Part shown: one piece after another, positions 1 through 9,925 of the stretch | Numbering within the stretch: the stretch's first letter is position 1 | How the letters are laid out: each line of letters begins with the position of its first letter | From: Zobellia alginiliquefaciens | GTDB lineage: Bacteria; Bacteroidota; Bacteroidia; Flavobacteriales; Flavobacteriaceae | Reading direction: 5' to 3' | NCBI RefSeq assembly: GCF_029323795.1 | Contig: NZ_CP119758.1 | Span: 2,046,001-2,110,000 of the forward strand | Length of the DNA: 64,000 bases | Made by a program: the position numbers and the translations under genes | The notes under the pieces: model-generated | Told to the model about the DNA's origin: nothing | Databases searched by the model: none | What the model saw: only the letters and a program-made list of their open reading frames with translations

Positions 1-115
1 CGGTAGAAATTTGTGCTTCACCGCTCACTAGGGTTGTCTCTTCTTCGTCTTTTGAACAGCTCACTGAAACTATCAGGGCTACACTGCAAAGTAGGTATAC
101 AATGTGTTTTTTCAT
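1..115 (-). CDS. Lipoprotein, N-terminal part (runs off window)
   Basis: The reverse strand from 115 opens with ATG and encodes a lysine-containing start, a hydrophobic stretch and a lipobox (VSVSC at about residues 17-21), followed by an acidic segment (KDEETT). This is a typical lipoprotein signal peptide, so the mature protein is probably anchored in the outer membrane or periplasm. Only 38 codons lie in the window with no stop, so the function cannot be judged. The gene is divergent from the large DUF3857 gene that starts at 331. Confidence 0.65.
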   Translation of the reverse strand, partial: MKKHIVYLLCSVALIVSVSCSKDEEETTLVSGEAQIST

Positions 116-330
116 AACTCAATTTTTTTAGGAGGATTTGGGATCTCCTGATTTGGGAAAGTGTAGTTTCCTAACACCTTATGAATCAACGTCTGTTAGG
201 TTGGGTTATTGTATTAAATCGTTGTTCGGTAGTCAATATTGAGAAAGGGAAAGTTCTACAAAGTAGAGCATACCAATTAGAGAAAACCTACGTTATAAAT
301 TATCCAAACCTTTTTCAAATTGACCTACAC

Positions 331-3300
331 ATGAGATTTTATCGTCTTCTATTAGTGGCTTTTGTCTTTTCGGCGTTATGTGTCCAAGCACAAGAAAACA
401 AGAAAATTGACCCCTATTGGCAACTTCTTTTAAAGAACCAGAGACAAGAGGCGCAAGCTAAATTTCAGAAAAAAAACAAAGGAGGTTTGTCAGGCTTACT
501 AACCGCAGAAATCATTGCCAATGAGAACGGAATGTTCAACTCTCCGGAAGGGTTTGTCAACGATGTAATTTCTCAGAAAGATTTTGAGTATTACTTGTAT
601 GCTTTGTGGAACAATAGTTTCTTTTTTGATTCTTATCTCAGTTCGGGATTCAACAAAAAAAATATAGCAAACGTTAATAGTATACCTCTCGCCTCAATTA
701 AGAATACAACGGTAAAAGAATCGCTTCGGTATTTAAAATCAGCGGTAGCCCAACACTCAGATGATTGGAAAACGTATAATCAACTTAATAACGCTATTCC
801 AGCCATTAAAGCATGGCAATTCTGTGGTAGTTTTGAGAACTTAAATGGTAGTGGTTTGGCTACTGAATATGCTCCGGAGAAGAATGTAGCTTCTAAAACT
901 AATTTTAACGCCAACAGTAATGGATTTATTAATTGGTACGAACAGAAAGGAAGAGAGACGGAAGCATATCAATACTATTCCAACCATTCAGAATATGGTG
1001 GTGGCGTTAATTACGCGCAGACTTTTATCACCAATCCAACGGCAAGAAAAGCGGTTGTGCGTTTAGGAAGTTCTTCTTTTGCTAAAGTTTGGTTAAACGA
1101 TGTGTTGATTTATGAAAACACAAACGATGGCATAACCGATTTAGATGCGTATAACGTACTTGTAAATCTTCCTGCCGGAACTAACAGGCTTTTGGTTAAA
1201 AGTGCCGATCAAAGCGGAATAGCCTATTTTATTGTCAGAATTACTGACGAAGAAGGCAATGCTTTTAACGACTTAAAATATAGCGCAGCGCCAAGTACAT
1301 ATCAAAAAAGTTCTTTGGCAAAGATTGCTCCTAAGGAACTTCCACATGCTGTTGAGGCATTTTTTCAGAACAAATTAAAGCAAGATCCAAACAACTTCTT
1401 TAATACGGTTTGTTTGGTAAGTGCCTATTTAAGAAATTCAAAATTTAACGAGGCCAAAGCAATTTTACAGCCTTGGATAGAAGTCTATCCTGAAAGTTCC
1501 TTTTTGAGAAAATATCTTATTGAGTGCTACACCAAAGAAAAGGATTATACGTCGGCAAAAGAATTGCAAAAGAATATTGAAAGTGATGATGAGAAATACT
1601 ATTTATCATACATCTATCGCTTTGAAGATTCAAGAGAACTTTTTAAACTGCCATTACCGGAGTTTGAAGCTTTTGTAGAAGAATTTTCAGCTTCGACGGA
1701 TATGGATATTCTAAAACAATCGGCAAAATTACTACTTCATATAAGACAAGAAGATAAGTCGGCCGTAAAGGAAACGTTGCGCATAATTACAGAAGAGTAC
1801 AAGGACCAACTGAGTATTCTCAAAGTATACCTTAATATTTATTCGGCCTATTTAAATGAGGATGATAGGGCTATTGCAATCCTAGAGGATATAGATAAAA
1901 ACTATTTTGATTACAGTGCGTTAAAGTCGCTTGCTAGTTTCTATAACAAACAGGATAGGAAGGAAGAAGCTCTGGCGCTTTTTGAAAAGCGGTATAATTT
2001 AGTGGACCATGATAACATCTACCTATCAGATTATATAGCGTACCAACATGAATATAAAAAGTATGAAGAGTCTCTGCCATATATAGATGAGATGCTTAAG
2101 AACTTCCCCTATTCGTTTGTGGCTATGGAATTAAAAGGTACTGCTCTTGAGCAATCCGGACGTAAAAAAGAGGCCTTGGTTTGGTATGAAAAATCATTGA
2201 AGCACAATGGGGCTAATTCCGCTTTGCGAAAAAAAATAGACGATTTATCCAAAGGTAAGGATTATCTAGAAGATTTGGCAACACCGGATATATATGAGTT
2301 TATGGCCAAAACCCGTAATAAAGGCGTGAAGGGCAACTATGGGTATAATTATTTTTTAGATGAAAGTTTGCTTCAACTGTATCCAGAAGGTGGTGGAAAA
2401 TCTCGGACGCGTTACGTGGTTGAAATTACTAGCGATAGTGGTATAGAATCTTTAAAGGAAGTAAATCTGGGCCTTAGTGGCAACTATCACATTAGAAAAT
2501 CTGAAATTGTCAAGCCTAATAAAAAGATAGTTCCTGCTTCTAAAAGTGGTTCCAGTATCGTTTTCAATAATTTAGAAATAGGTGATATTATATATGTGGA
2601 CTACGAAAGCAGTTATTCTAGTAGCGGACGATTTTACAAGGACCATGTAGACTATTTTCAGTTTGATTCTTTTCACCCTATACACAAAAACACATTAAAA
2701 ATTTTAGTGCCCAATGGTAAGGAATTCACCACTAAAACGCTCAACGGTGAGGTGAAGTATCAAAAGCGAAACATAGATGATTATGTATATCACCAGTGGG
2801 AAAGCATTGACCAAAAAGAAATGACCCCAGAAGAAAACTATATGCCAAGCCTTAGTGATGTGGCCAGTTATGTGCATGTGAGCACCATAGGTTCTTGGGA
2901 TGATATTGCCAATTGGTATTCAGATTTGGTACGCCCGCAGATTGTCATTAATTCGGATGTTCAGGAAGCGTTCAAATCAATTTTTCCTTTGGGGAGCGAT
3001 GCATTTTCAGAAGACGAGAAAGCATCCAAAATCTATTATTATATCATGGAGAACTTTAGCTATAGCCATGTAGGCTTTAGGCAAAGTGGTTTTGTTCCGC
3101 AAAGACCATCAAAAACCATAAAATCCAAATTGGGCGATTGTAAAGATTTTTCAACCTTGTATGTAACCTTAGCTCAAATGGCCGGTTTAAAATCGCATTT
3201 GGTTTTAGTGCTTACTTCAGATTATGGCGAAAGTACAATGGTACTTCCTAGTCAAGATTTTAATCATTGTATTGCCAAAGTATTCATAGATGGCAAACCC

Positions 3301-4131
3301 CAGTATTTGGAATTAACGGATAATAATATGCCATACAAATCCATACCTACAAGTTTGGAAAGTGCTACCGCTCTGGATATCCCTAACAAATGGTTGAAAG
3401 GCGTTCAAAAAGGTATTTATAAATTAAAGGATATAGATCATACCGCCACCGTCTTGGAAAGCAATATGGAGTATGTTATTGGAGAAGGTTCACATCAGTT
3501 ACAAATAGAGTCTGTTTTAAGCGGAAGTATCAATTCTCATTACGCAGCTATTTTTAAGGAGAACAATTATGAGGTGGTAAAAAAGAGCATTACGGACGAT
3601 TTTAAAAGTAGAATTTCTGAGGATTTTACTTTTGACAGTATTCGCAATATTGAATACGAACTTCGTTCGCCCGTCCTAAAATACACATCAGATTTAACCG
3701 TAAACGAAAAGTTAGACGAGATTGGAAGCATGCGGGTATTCCGTATTCCAGCGGTAAACAATGCATATAACACATCAATCATTCAAGATGATGAACGTGC
3801 CTACCCAATTGATTATTTGTTATACGAAAATGCAGATGTCTATAAGTCTAGCTATGTTATCAAATTAAAAGAAGGAGAGCGTTTTGTTGAAATTCCTGAA
3901 AGTGCTGATTACAGCTTCAATAAACATTCTTTTAAGATTGATTATGAGTTGGCAAAAGAAAATGAGTTGCATATTAAAATTGTAGCGAAAACTTCAAAAG
4001 AACGTATCGCCGCAGAAGATTACAACGGTTTTAAAGCATATGTAAAAGCAGCCCTAGATGCTAAGCAACAGCTAATCGGTTTTAAGAAAAAGAAAAAAGA
4101 AACTAAAGTTAGCTTTTCAGGCAAAAAGTGA
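331..4131 (+). CDS. Secreted DUF3857 / transglutaminase-like protein with TPR-type repeats
   Basis: A 1266-residue protein. The reading frame is open from 181, but the ATG at 331 is preferred because it begins a clean signal peptide (MRFYRLLLVAF..., ending near VQAQ). The middle (about residues 340-640) is helical with TPR-like spacing. A DUF3857-like beta domain follows, then a transglutaminase-like core with the candidate catalytic Cys937 in GDCKDF and downstream His and Asp in FNHCIAK and LELTDN. This architecture is common in Bacteroidota and its substrate is not known. The protein probably acts in the periplasm or at the envelope. It is convergent with riboflavin synthase, one base from its stop codon, and I see no terminator between them. 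Confidence 0.8.
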   Translation: MRFYRLLLVAFVFSALCVQAQENKKIDPYWQLLLKNQRQEAQAKFQKKNKGGLSGLLTAEIIANENGMFNSPEGFVNDVISQKDFEYYLYALWNNSFFFDSYLSSGFNKKNIANVNSIPLASIKNTTVKESLRYLKSAVAQHSDDWKTYNQLNNAIPAIKAWQFCGSFENLNGSGLATEYAPEKNVASKTNFNANSNGFINWYEQKGRETEAYQYYSNHSEYGGGVNYAQTFITNPTARKAVVRLGSSSFAKVWLNDVLIYENTNDGITDLDAYNVLVNLPAGTNRLLVKSADQSGIAYFIVRITDEEGNAFNDLKYSAAPSTYQKSSLAKIAPKELPHAVEAFFQNKLKQDPNNFFNTVCLVSAYLRNSKFNEAKAILQPWIEVYPESSFLRKYLIECYTKEKDYTSAKELQKNIESDDEKYYLSYIYRFEDSRELFKLPLPEFEAFVEEFSASTDMDILKQSAKLLLHIRQEDKSAVKETLRIITEEYKDQLSILKVYLNIYSAYLNEDDRAIAILEDIDKNYFDYSALKSLASFYNKQDRKEEALALFEKRYNLVDHDNIYLSDYIAYQHEYKKYEESLPYIDEMLKNFPYSFVAMELKGTALEQSGRKKEALVWYEKSLKHNGANSALRKKIDDLSKGKDYLEDLATPDIYEFMAKTRNKGVKGNYGYNYFLDESLLQLYPEGGGKSRTRYVVEITSDSGIESLKEVNLGLSGNYHIRKSEIVKPNKKIVPASKSGSSIVFNNLEIGDIIYVDYESSYSSSGRFYKDHVDYFQFDSFHPIHKNTLKILVPNGKEFTTKTLNGEVKYQKRNIDDYVYHQWESIDQKEMTPEENYMPSLSDVASYVHVSTIGSWDDIANWYSDLVRPQIVINSDVQEAFKSIFPLGSDAFSEDEKASKIYYYIMENFSYSHVGFRQSGFVPQRPSKTIKSKLGDCKDFSTLYVTLAQMAGLKSHLVLVLTSDYGESTMVLPSQDFNHCIAKVFIDGKPQYLELTDNNMPYKSIPTSLESATALDIPNKWLKGVQKGIYKLKDIDHTATVLESNMEYVIGEGSHQLQIESVLSGSINSHYAAIFKENNYEVVKKSITDDFKSRISEDFTFDSIRNIEYELRSPVLKYTSDLTVNEKLDEIGSMRVFRIPAVNNAYNTSIIQDDERAYPIDYLLYENADVYKSSYVIKLKEGERFVEIPESADYSFNKHSFKIDYELAKENELHIKIVAKTSKERIAAEDYNGFKAYVKAALDAKQQLIGFKKKKKETKVSFSGKK

Positions 4132-4132
4132 T

Positions 4133-4729
4133 TTACGCCTTATTCTGGTAAGACATTAACTTTGCTACATATTTGCCAATAACATCAAACTCAAGGTTTA
4201 CCGTTGTACCAATTTGGTATGATTTAAAACGTGTGTGTTCGTAGGTGTATGGAATAATGGCAACGCTGAAGCTATTCTTTTCTGAATTTACTACCGTAAG
4301 GCTTGTACCATCTATAGTTATAGAACCTTTTTCAATAGTAGGATTTCCGGTGCCCGCATCATATTTAAAGGTGAAAAACCAGCTGCCGTCTTTTTCCTCA
4401 ATAGCTTTGCAAACTCCTGTTTGGTCCACATGGCCTTGAACAATATGCCCATCTAAGCGGGAACCAAGAATCATGGCGCGCTCCAAGTTTACGCTTTCAC
4501 CTTCTTTTAGTTCATCTAGATTGGTCTTCTGTAAAGTTTCGTCAATGGCCGTTACCGTATAGGTGTCTTCATCTAATGAAACCACGGTAAGGCAAACACC
4601 ATTGTGCGATACGCTCTGATCGATTTTTAATTCTGGCGTTAGCGAGGATTTCACTGTAATATGAAGGTTGCTACCATCTTGTTCTAATTGCTGTATTTCG
4701 CCCAAAGTTTCGATAATGCCCGTAAACAT
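4133..4729 (-). CDS. ribE: Riboflavin synthase, alpha chain
   Basis: A 198-residue protein that dismutates two molecules of 6,7-dimethyl-8-ribityllumazine to riboflavin and a pyrimidinedione. It begins with the family hallmark MFTGIIETLG and shows the internal duplication expected of this enzyme: two barrel domains, the second beginning near GHIVQGHVDQTG at about residue 94. Length is normal for the family (about 195-215). It stands alone: other rib genes are not adjacent, and I see no FMN riboswitch in the 84 bases before pdxA. The divergent neighbour is pdxA. Confidence 0.95.
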   Translation of the reverse strand: MFTGIIETLGEIQQLEQDGSNLHITVKSSLTPELKIDQSVSHNGVCLTVVSLDEDTYTVTAIDETLQKTNLDELKEGESVNLERAMILGSRLDGHIVQGHVDQTGVCKAIEEKDGSWFFTFKYDAGTGNPTIEKGSITIDGTSLTVVNSEKNSFSVAIIPYTYEHTRFKSYQIGTTVNLEFDVIGKYVAKLMSYQNKA

Positions 4730-4813
4730 GTTCCGTTAAATTTAAGTAGTTTTGTACCTTAGATTGATAGAGATTGTTTTGACAATATCTCTAGGGCAAA
4801 GGTAAAGAATAAG

Positions 4814-5860
4814 ATGCAGGAAGAAGGAAAAATTAAACTAGGTATTTCAATAGGCGATTTAAACGGAATAGGTTGCGAGGTTGTTCTCAAAACCTTTGAA
4901 GATGCTCGCATGCTAGATTTTTGTACGCCGATTATATTTGCATCCAACAAAACTATTTCTTTTCAAAAAAAGGAATTGGGTCTAGATATCAATTACCATG
5001 GTATTACAGATGCTTCAAAAGCGGTAGACGGTAAAATAAACGTGGTTAATGTTTGGAAAGAAATTCCCAAGACCAAGTTTGGAGAAGCTACTGAAGAAGG
5101 CGGAAAATATGCGATAAAATCGCTAAGAGCTGCCGTTGATGCTCTTAAAAATGATACCATAGATGCTTTGGTAACGGCACCTATCAATAAAAATAACATT
5201 CAGGCGGAAGATTTTAAATTTCCGGGCCACACGGATTTCTTGGCGCAAGAACTAGAGGGAGAAAGTCTAATGTTCATGGTTACGGATGACCTTAAAGTGG
5301 GCTTGTTAACTGATCACGTTGCGGTAAAAGATGCTCCGGCAGCCATAAATGCAATATTGATCAGAAACAAAGTACGGACCATAGAAAAATCCTTACAAAT
5401 GGATTTTGGTATACGTGCCCCCAAAGTAGCATTGTTGGGTATTAATCCGCATAGCGGAGATAATGGTATTATAGGCAAGGAAGATGATGAGATTTTAAAA
5501 CCTGTTATCAAAGAAATGTCAGAGGCCGGTCATTTGGTTTTTGGGCCTTATTCCGCAGATAGCTTTTTTGGTTCTGATGCCTATAAAAATTTCGATGCTA
5601 TTTTAGCCGCTTATCACGATCAAGGGCTTATACCTTTTAAGACCCTTTCATTTGGTAAAGGTGTTAACTATACCGCAGGGTTATCTAAAGTGAGAACATC
5701 CCCAGACCATGGAACAGCTTATGAAATAGCAGGAAAAGGCAAGGCAGATCATAGTTCTTTTAAAGAAGCGGTCTTTACGGCATTGCATATTTTTAAGAAT
5801 AGAAAAGAATACCAAGAACTTACTGAAAACCCTTTACAGAAGCAGCGTGTAAGGCGTTAG
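4814..5860 (+). CDS. pdxA: 4-hydroxythreonine-4-phosphate dehydrogenase
   Basis: A 348-residue PdxA-family NAD-dependent dehydrogenase of pyridoxal 5'-phosphate synthesis, oxidising 4-phosphohydroxy-L-threonine. Visible family motifs are the N-terminal GISIGDLNGIG, the substrate and metal region TAPINK and FPGHTDFLA near residues 119-140, LGINPHSGDNG near 215, and AAYHDQGLIPFK near 270, whose His contributes to the divalent metal site. The C-terminal TSPDHGTAYEIAGKG is also conserved. The start follows an A-rich leader. The next gene, DUF177, begins 160 bases downstream from its own promoter. Confidence 0.95.
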   Translation: MQEEGKIKLGISIGDLNGIGCEVVLKTFEDARMLDFCTPIIFASNKTISFQKKELGLDINYHGITDASKAVDGKINVVNVWKEIPKTKFGEATEEGGKYAIKSLRAAVDALKNDTIDALVTAPINKNNIQAEDFKFPGHTDFLAQELEGESLMFMVTDDLKVGLLTDHVAVKDAPAAINAILIRNKVRTIEKSLQMDFGIRAPKVALLGINPHSGDNGIIGKEDDEILKPVIKEMSEAGHLVFGPYSADSFFGSDAYKNFDAILAAYHDQGLIPFKTLSFGKGVNYTAGLSKVRTSPDHGTAYEIAGKGKADHSSFKEAVFTALHIFKNRKEYQELTENPLQKQRVRR

Positions 5861-5948
5861 AGGGGCGTTTTTGGGGTGCTGAAACGTGTTATTTTTGAGA
5901 ATTGGTCTAAAAGATAGTCGAACTTATTGAATTCCAATTAAAAAAGGG

Positions 5949-5978
5949 TTGTAAGTTTATTAAATAATAGTATCTTTG
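5949..5978 (+). promoter_or_regulatory. Promoter of the DUF177-rpmF unit
   Basis: TTG at 5949-5951 and TATCTTTG at 5971-5978 are separated by 19 bases, an exact match to the Bacteroidota housekeeping promoter TTG-N19-TAnnTTTG. Transcription should start near 5984. The leader then contains a GC-rich hairpin (CCGCC pairing with GGCGG, about 5983-6000) directly before the gene. Confidence 0.75.
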
Positions 5979-6019
5979 CACCCGCCTTTAATCGGGCGGT
6001 GTATTAAAATAGTGTTGAA

Positions 6020-6544
6020 ATGATGAAGCAAAAGGAGTTTAACATTCCTTTCTCTGGATTAGGACAAGGAAAACACGAATTTGAGTATACGATTAATAAC
6101 CCGTTCTTTGAATCTTTTGGGTATGACGAGTTCAATGCTGCAGACGTTAAGTTGCATGTAGTTTTGAATAAAATGAGCACAATGCTCGAGTTAGAGATGA
6201 AAGCCCAGGGCACGGTTAACGTAAATTGCGACCTGACCAGCGAACCTTTTGATTTGCCTATTGAGGCAGAATTGGAGTTAGTGGTCAAGTTTGGGGAAGA
6301 GTTTAATGATGAAGATGATGAGATTCTGATAATTCCCCACGGAGAACATCAGGTCAATATTGCACAATACGTATACGAAATGTTGGTGTTGGCCGTACCG
6401 CAAAAAAGGATTCACCCAGGGGTTTTAGACGGTACGTTGCAATCTGAGGCATTAAAAAAGCTTGAAGAATTGCAGCCCAAAAAAGAGAAAAAAGAAAGTG
6501 ATCCCAGATGGGACGAATTAAAGAAACTGTTAACGGATAAATAA
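6020..6544 (+). CDS. DUF177 (YceD-like) protein
   Basis: A 174-residue acidic protein that sits immediately 5' of rpmF, the usual place of the DUF177/YceD family. In other bacteria this family is linked to 23S rRNA or ribosome metabolism, but its biochemical role is unsettled. Conserved features include the central VNCDLTSEPFDLPIE segment and the acidic EFNDEDDEI stretch. The C-terminus is charged. There are two adjacent ATG codons (6020 and 6023), and either could be used. Seven bases separate it from rpmF, so the two are cotranscribed. Confidence 0.85.
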   Translation: MMKQKEFNIPFSGLGQGKHEFEYTINNPFFESFGYDEFNAADVKLHVVLNKMSTMLELEMKAQGTVNVNCDLTSEPFDLPIEAELELVVKFGEEFNDEDDEILIIPHGEHQVNIAQYVYEMLVLAVPQKRIHPGVLDGTLQSEALKKLEELQPKKEKKESDPRWDELKKLLTDK

Positions 6545-6551
6545 GTTTTAA

Positions 6552-6749
6552 ATGGCACATCCTAAGAGAAAAATATCGAAAACCAGAAGGGATAAAAGAA
6601 GAACACATTACAAAGCGGTAGCACCAACTTTGGCTACTGACCCAACTACTGGTGAAATGCACTTGTTCCACAGAGCACATTGGCATGAAGGTAAACTTTA
6701 CTATAAAGGTCAGATTTTGATCGACAAGACTGAAGAAGCCGAAGCATAA
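6552..6749 (+). CDS. rpmF: 50S ribosomal protein L32
   Basis: A 65-residue basic protein beginning [17 protein letters not shown], the standard L32 N-terminus. The zinc-ribbon cysteines of some L32 proteins are absent; the region has [10 protein letters not shown] instead, as in cysteine-less L32 versions. It is the second gene of the DUF177-rpmF unit and is followed by a strong terminator. Confidence 0.97.
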   Translation: MAHPKRKISKTRRDKRRTHYKAVAPTLATDPTTGEMHLFHRAHWHEGKLYYKGQILIDKTEEAEA

Positions 6750-6779
6750 ACGTATCGGTTATCTTATAATGAATTCACG

Positions 6780-6808
6780 ACTCCCGTATATATTGACGGG
6801 AGTTTTTT
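6780..6808 (+). terminator. Rho-independent terminator after rpmF
   Basis: ACTCCCGT (6780-6787) pairs perfectly with ACGGGAGT (6796-6803) around an eight-base loop, followed by a run of six T. Confidence 0.85.
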
Positions 6809-6927
6809 ATTTCTAGTACTCAAATCTCAAAAACGCATAGTTTTACAGGAAAAATTGGTAAAAATTGATTAATTTTCACCAATTTTGAGGCATTTTTGAA
6901 GGTTTCTGATATCAAATCGACTTTAAG

Positions 6928-7920
6928 ATGAGTAAAACAACAGCAGCAATTACAGCTGTAGGAGGCTATGTTCCAGAATTTGTTCTAACCAACAACATGC
7001 TGGAGGATATGGTAGAGACAAATGATGAATGGATCGTCTCTAGAACAGGAATTAAAGAAAGACGGGTGTTGAAACCTGAAGAAGGAGAAGGTACTTCGTA
7101 CTTGGCTATAAAGGCGGCACAAGACCTTATCCAAAAGAAAAATATAGACCCAAAAGAAATAGATCTTATAATGATCGCTACGGCTACACCAGATAGCATG
7201 GTGGCCTCAACAGCGGCTTTTGTAGCGTCTGAAATAGGAGCGGTAAATGCATTTGCCTATGATCTTTTGGCGGCATGTTCTAGTTTTTTGTTCGGAATGT
7301 CTACCGCGGCCAGTTATATAGAATCTGGCAGGTATAAAAAAGTACTATTGATCGGGGCGGATAAAATGTCTTCAATAATAGATTATACAGATCGTACTAC
7401 TTGCATTATTTTTGGTGATGGTGCAGGTGCGGCATTGTTCGAGCCTAATGAAGAAGGTTTGGGCCTACAAGATGAATACCTACGGGCAGATGGGGCTGGA
7501 AGACAGTTTTTAGGCATGGATGCAGGTGGCTCTTTAATGCCCGCAACCGAAGAAACGGTTAAAAACAGGAAACACTTTATTTACCAAGATGGTAGAACAG
7601 TGTTTAAATTTGCTGTGTCTAACATGGCAGACGTGGCTGAAAAAATTATGCAACGTAACGACCTTAAAGACACTGATGTTTCATGGTTGGTGCCACACCA
7701 AGCCAATAAAAGAATCATAGATGCTACGGCCAATAGAATGGGTCTGGACAGCTCTAAGGTTTTAATGAACATAGAAAGATACGGTAACACCACATCGGCA
7801 ACATTACCGTTGTTATTGGCCGATTTTGAGGGCCAATTGAAAAAGGGTGATAACCTAGTTTTTGCCGCTTTTGGCGGAGGTTTTACCTGGGGTTCCATTT
7901 ACCTAAAATGGGCGTACTAA
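6928..7920 (+). CDS. fabH: 3-oxoacyl-ACP synthase III (KAS III)
   Basis: A 330-residue condensing enzyme that starts fatty-acid synthesis by joining acetyl-CoA (or branched acyl-CoA) to malonyl-ACP. The catalytic triad is visible: Cys117 in LLAACSSF, His in VPHQANKRI near residue 248 and Asn in RYGNTTSAT near 278. Length is typical. It lies upstream of accB and accC, and together they supply and use malonyl-CoA. The intergenic gap to accB is 33 bases. Confidence 0.96.
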   Translation: MSKTTAAITAVGGYVPEFVLTNNMLEDMVETNDEWIVSRTGIKERRVLKPEEGEGTSYLAIKAAQDLIQKKNIDPKEIDLIMIATATPDSMVASTAAFVASEIGAVNAFAYDLLAACSSFLFGMSTAASYIESGRYKKVLLIGADKMSSIIDYTDRTTCIIFGDGAGAALFEPNEEGLGLQDEYLRADGAGRQFLGMDAGGSLMPATEETVKNRKHFIYQDGRTVFKFAVSNMADVAEKIMQRNDLKDTDVSWLVPHQANKRIIDATANRMGLDSSKVLMNIERYGNTTSATLPLLLADFEGQLKKGDNLVFAAFGGGFTWGSIYLKWAY

Positions 7921-7953
7921 TTAAATACCGATTACTTAAATAAATAACATTCC

Positions 7954-8445
7954 ATGGATATTAAAGAAATTCAAACCCTGATTAAGTTTGTAGCAAAATC
8001 AGGTGCCAGTGAAGTAAAGTTGGAAATGGAGGATTTAAAAATCACCATTAAAACAGGTACCTCAGACTCTGGAAACGAAACGACCTACGTGCAGCAGATC
8101 CCAATGCCGCAAGCTCAGATGATGCCTTCTCAGGCACCACCGCAGACTGTTGAAACGGCCGCAGGTGATGCCGCAAAAGCAGAAAAGAAAGAAGATGACT
8201 CTAAATATATTACCATTAAGTCACCTATTATTGGTACTTTCTATAGAAAACCCTCTCCAGATAAGAGTGCGTTCGTAGAAGTTGGTACCTCTATCGGAAA
8301 AGGAGATGTGCTTTGTGTTATTGAAGCCATGAAACTTTTTAATGATATTGAGTCTGAGGTTTCTGGTAAAATCGTTAAGATTTTAGTTGAGGATTCTTCT
8401 CCTGTAGAGTTTGATCAGCCTTTATTTTTGGTAGATCCATCATAA
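7954..8445 (+). CDS. accB: Biotin carboxyl carrier protein of acetyl-CoA carboxylase
   Basis: A 163-residue carrier. The C-terminal biotinyl domain carries the biotinylation motif EAMKLF with Lys127 as acceptor. A Pro/Gln/Ala-rich flexible linker (about residues 48-85) precedes it. It shuttles carboxybiotin between AccC and the carboxyltransferase. It is followed by accC after 84 bases and probably shares its transcript. Confidence 0.96.
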   Translation: MDIKEIQTLIKFVAKSGASEVKLEMEDLKITIKTGTSDSGNETTYVQQIPMPQAQMMPSQAPPQTVETAAGDAAKAEKKEDDSKYITIKSPIIGTFYRKPSPDKSAFVEVGTSIGKGDVLCVIEAMKLFNDIESEVSGKIVKILVEDSSPVEFDQPLFLVDPS

Positions 8446-8529
8446 ATGTAAATTCTGAATCTCAAATAAATTTCCGGTAACGGGAATAATGTTTGGTACT
8501 TGGATTTTAGAATTTAAATTGAAAAACGT

Positions 8530-9882
8530 ATGTTCAAGAAAATATTAATTGCAAATAGAGGAGAGATTGCGCTTCGTGTTATACGCACCTGTAAAGAAAT
8601 GGGTATAAAAACCGTAGCCGTCTATTCTAAGGCAGATGAAGAGAGTTTGCATGTTCGTTTTGCCGATGAAGCTGTCTGTATTGGTCCGGCACCCAGTAGC
8701 GAGTCGTACCTAAAAATACCCAATATTATTGCTGCTGCAGAGATTACAAATGCAGATGCTATTCACCCAGGTTATGGATTTCTTTCAGAGAATTCTAAAT
8801 TCTCTAAAATCTGTGCAGAGCACGACATTAAATTTATAGGTGCATCTGGCGAGCATATAGACCGTATGGGAGATAAAGCTTCCGCTAAGAAAACAATGAA
8901 AGAGGCCGGTGTTCCTACCGTTCCTGGCTCAGATGGTTTGTTGAAAGATGTGGCCGATGCTATCAAGACAGCGAAGAAAATGGGCTACCCCGTTATGATA
9001 AAAGCAACTGCCGGTGGTGGTGGTAAAGGTATGCGCGCTGTTTGGAAAGAAGAGGAAATGGAAGACCTTTTCGAAAGTGCCGTACAAGAAGCTACTGCAG
9101 CCTTTGGCAACGGTGGTATGTATATGGAAAAGTTAATCGAGGAGCCAAGACATATTGAAATCCAAGTTGTTGGTGACCAATATGGTAAGGCATGTCACCT
9201 TTCAGAAAGAGATTGTTCCGTTCAACGTAGACATCAAAAACTTACGGAAGAAACACCATCTCCGTTCATGACAGATAAGCTTCGTGAGGAAATGGGTGCG
9301 GCCGCGGTAAAAGCTGCTGAGTACATAAAATATGAAGGAGCCGGTACTATAGAGTTTTTGGTAGATAAACACCGAAATTTCTACTTTATGGAAATGAATA
9401 CCCGTATTCAGGTAGAGCACCCAATTACAGAACAGGTAATTGATTATGATTTAATACGTGAGCAAATATTGGTAGCAGGTGGTGTTCCCATTTCAGGAAA
9501 GAACTATTTGCCAAAACTACACTCTATTGAATGTAGAATAAACGCCGAAGACCCTTACAATAACTTTAGACCTTCACCGGGTAGAATTACTACTTTGCAT
9601 ACACCAGGTGGTCACGGAGTTCGTATGGACACTCACGTATATAGTGGATACAGTATTCCACCTAATTACGACTCTATGATTGCCAAGTTGATTACAACTG
9701 CGCAAACACGAGAAGAGGCTATTAATAAGATGAAAAGAGCGCTAGATGAATTCGTAATCGAAGGTATTAAAACTACGATTCCGTTTCACAGGCAGTTAAT
9801 GGATCATCCAGATTATTTGGCAGGTAATTATACTACCAAGTTTATGGAAGACTTTAAAATGGATCCTCCGCCAGCGGAATAA
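8530..9882 (+). CDS. accC: Biotin carboxylase subunit of acetyl-CoA carboxylase
   Basis: A 450-residue ATP-grasp enzyme that carboxylates the biotin on AccB. Visible features are the N-terminal fold ([19 protein letters not shown]), the glycine-rich ATP loop [12 protein letters not shown] near residue 158, the HIEIQVVGD strand, [14 protein letters not shown] near 290 with the catalytic residues, and the C-terminal biotin_carb_C domain. Length matches the stand-alone bacterial subunit. Confidence 0.97.
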   Translation: MFKKILIANRGEIALRVIRTCKEMGIKTVAVYSKADEESLHVRFADEAVCIGPAPSSESYLKIPNIIAAAEITNADAIHPGYGFLSENSKFSKICAEHDIKFIGASGEHIDRMGDKASAKKTMKEAGVPTVPGSDGLLKDVADAIKTAKKMGYPVMIKATAGGGGKGMRAVWKEEEMEDLFESAVQEATAAFGNGGMYMEKLIEEPRHIEIQVVGDQYGKACHLSERDCSVQRRHQKLTEETPSPFMTDKLREEMGAAAVKAAEYIKYEGAGTIEFLVDKHRNFYFMEMNTRIQVEHPITEQVIDYDLIREQILVAGGVPISGKNYLPKLHSIECRINAEDPYNNFRPSPGRITTLHTPGGHGVRMDTHVYSGYSIPPNYDSMIAKLITTAQTREEAINKMKRALDEFVIEGIKTTIPFHRQLMDHPDYLAGNYTTKFMEDFKMDPPPAE

Positions 9883-9887
9883 GAATA

Positions 9888-9915
9888 AAACCCCAATTTG
9901 TATTGGGGTTTTTTT
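9888..9915 (+). terminator. Rho-independent terminator after accC
   Basis: AAACCCCAAT pairs with ATTGGGGTTT around a four-base loop, followed by a T run. Confidence 0.85.
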
Positions 9916-9925
9916 ATGGAAGAAT

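Noticed and set aside
4730-4813. FMN riboswitch upstream of riboflavin synthase
   Set aside because: The gap is only 84 bases and none of the conserved riboswitch segments are visible.
6354-6686. 110-codon minus-strand frame opposite DUF177 and rpmF
   Set aside because: It is antisense to two well-supported genes and has no promoter or recognisable domain.
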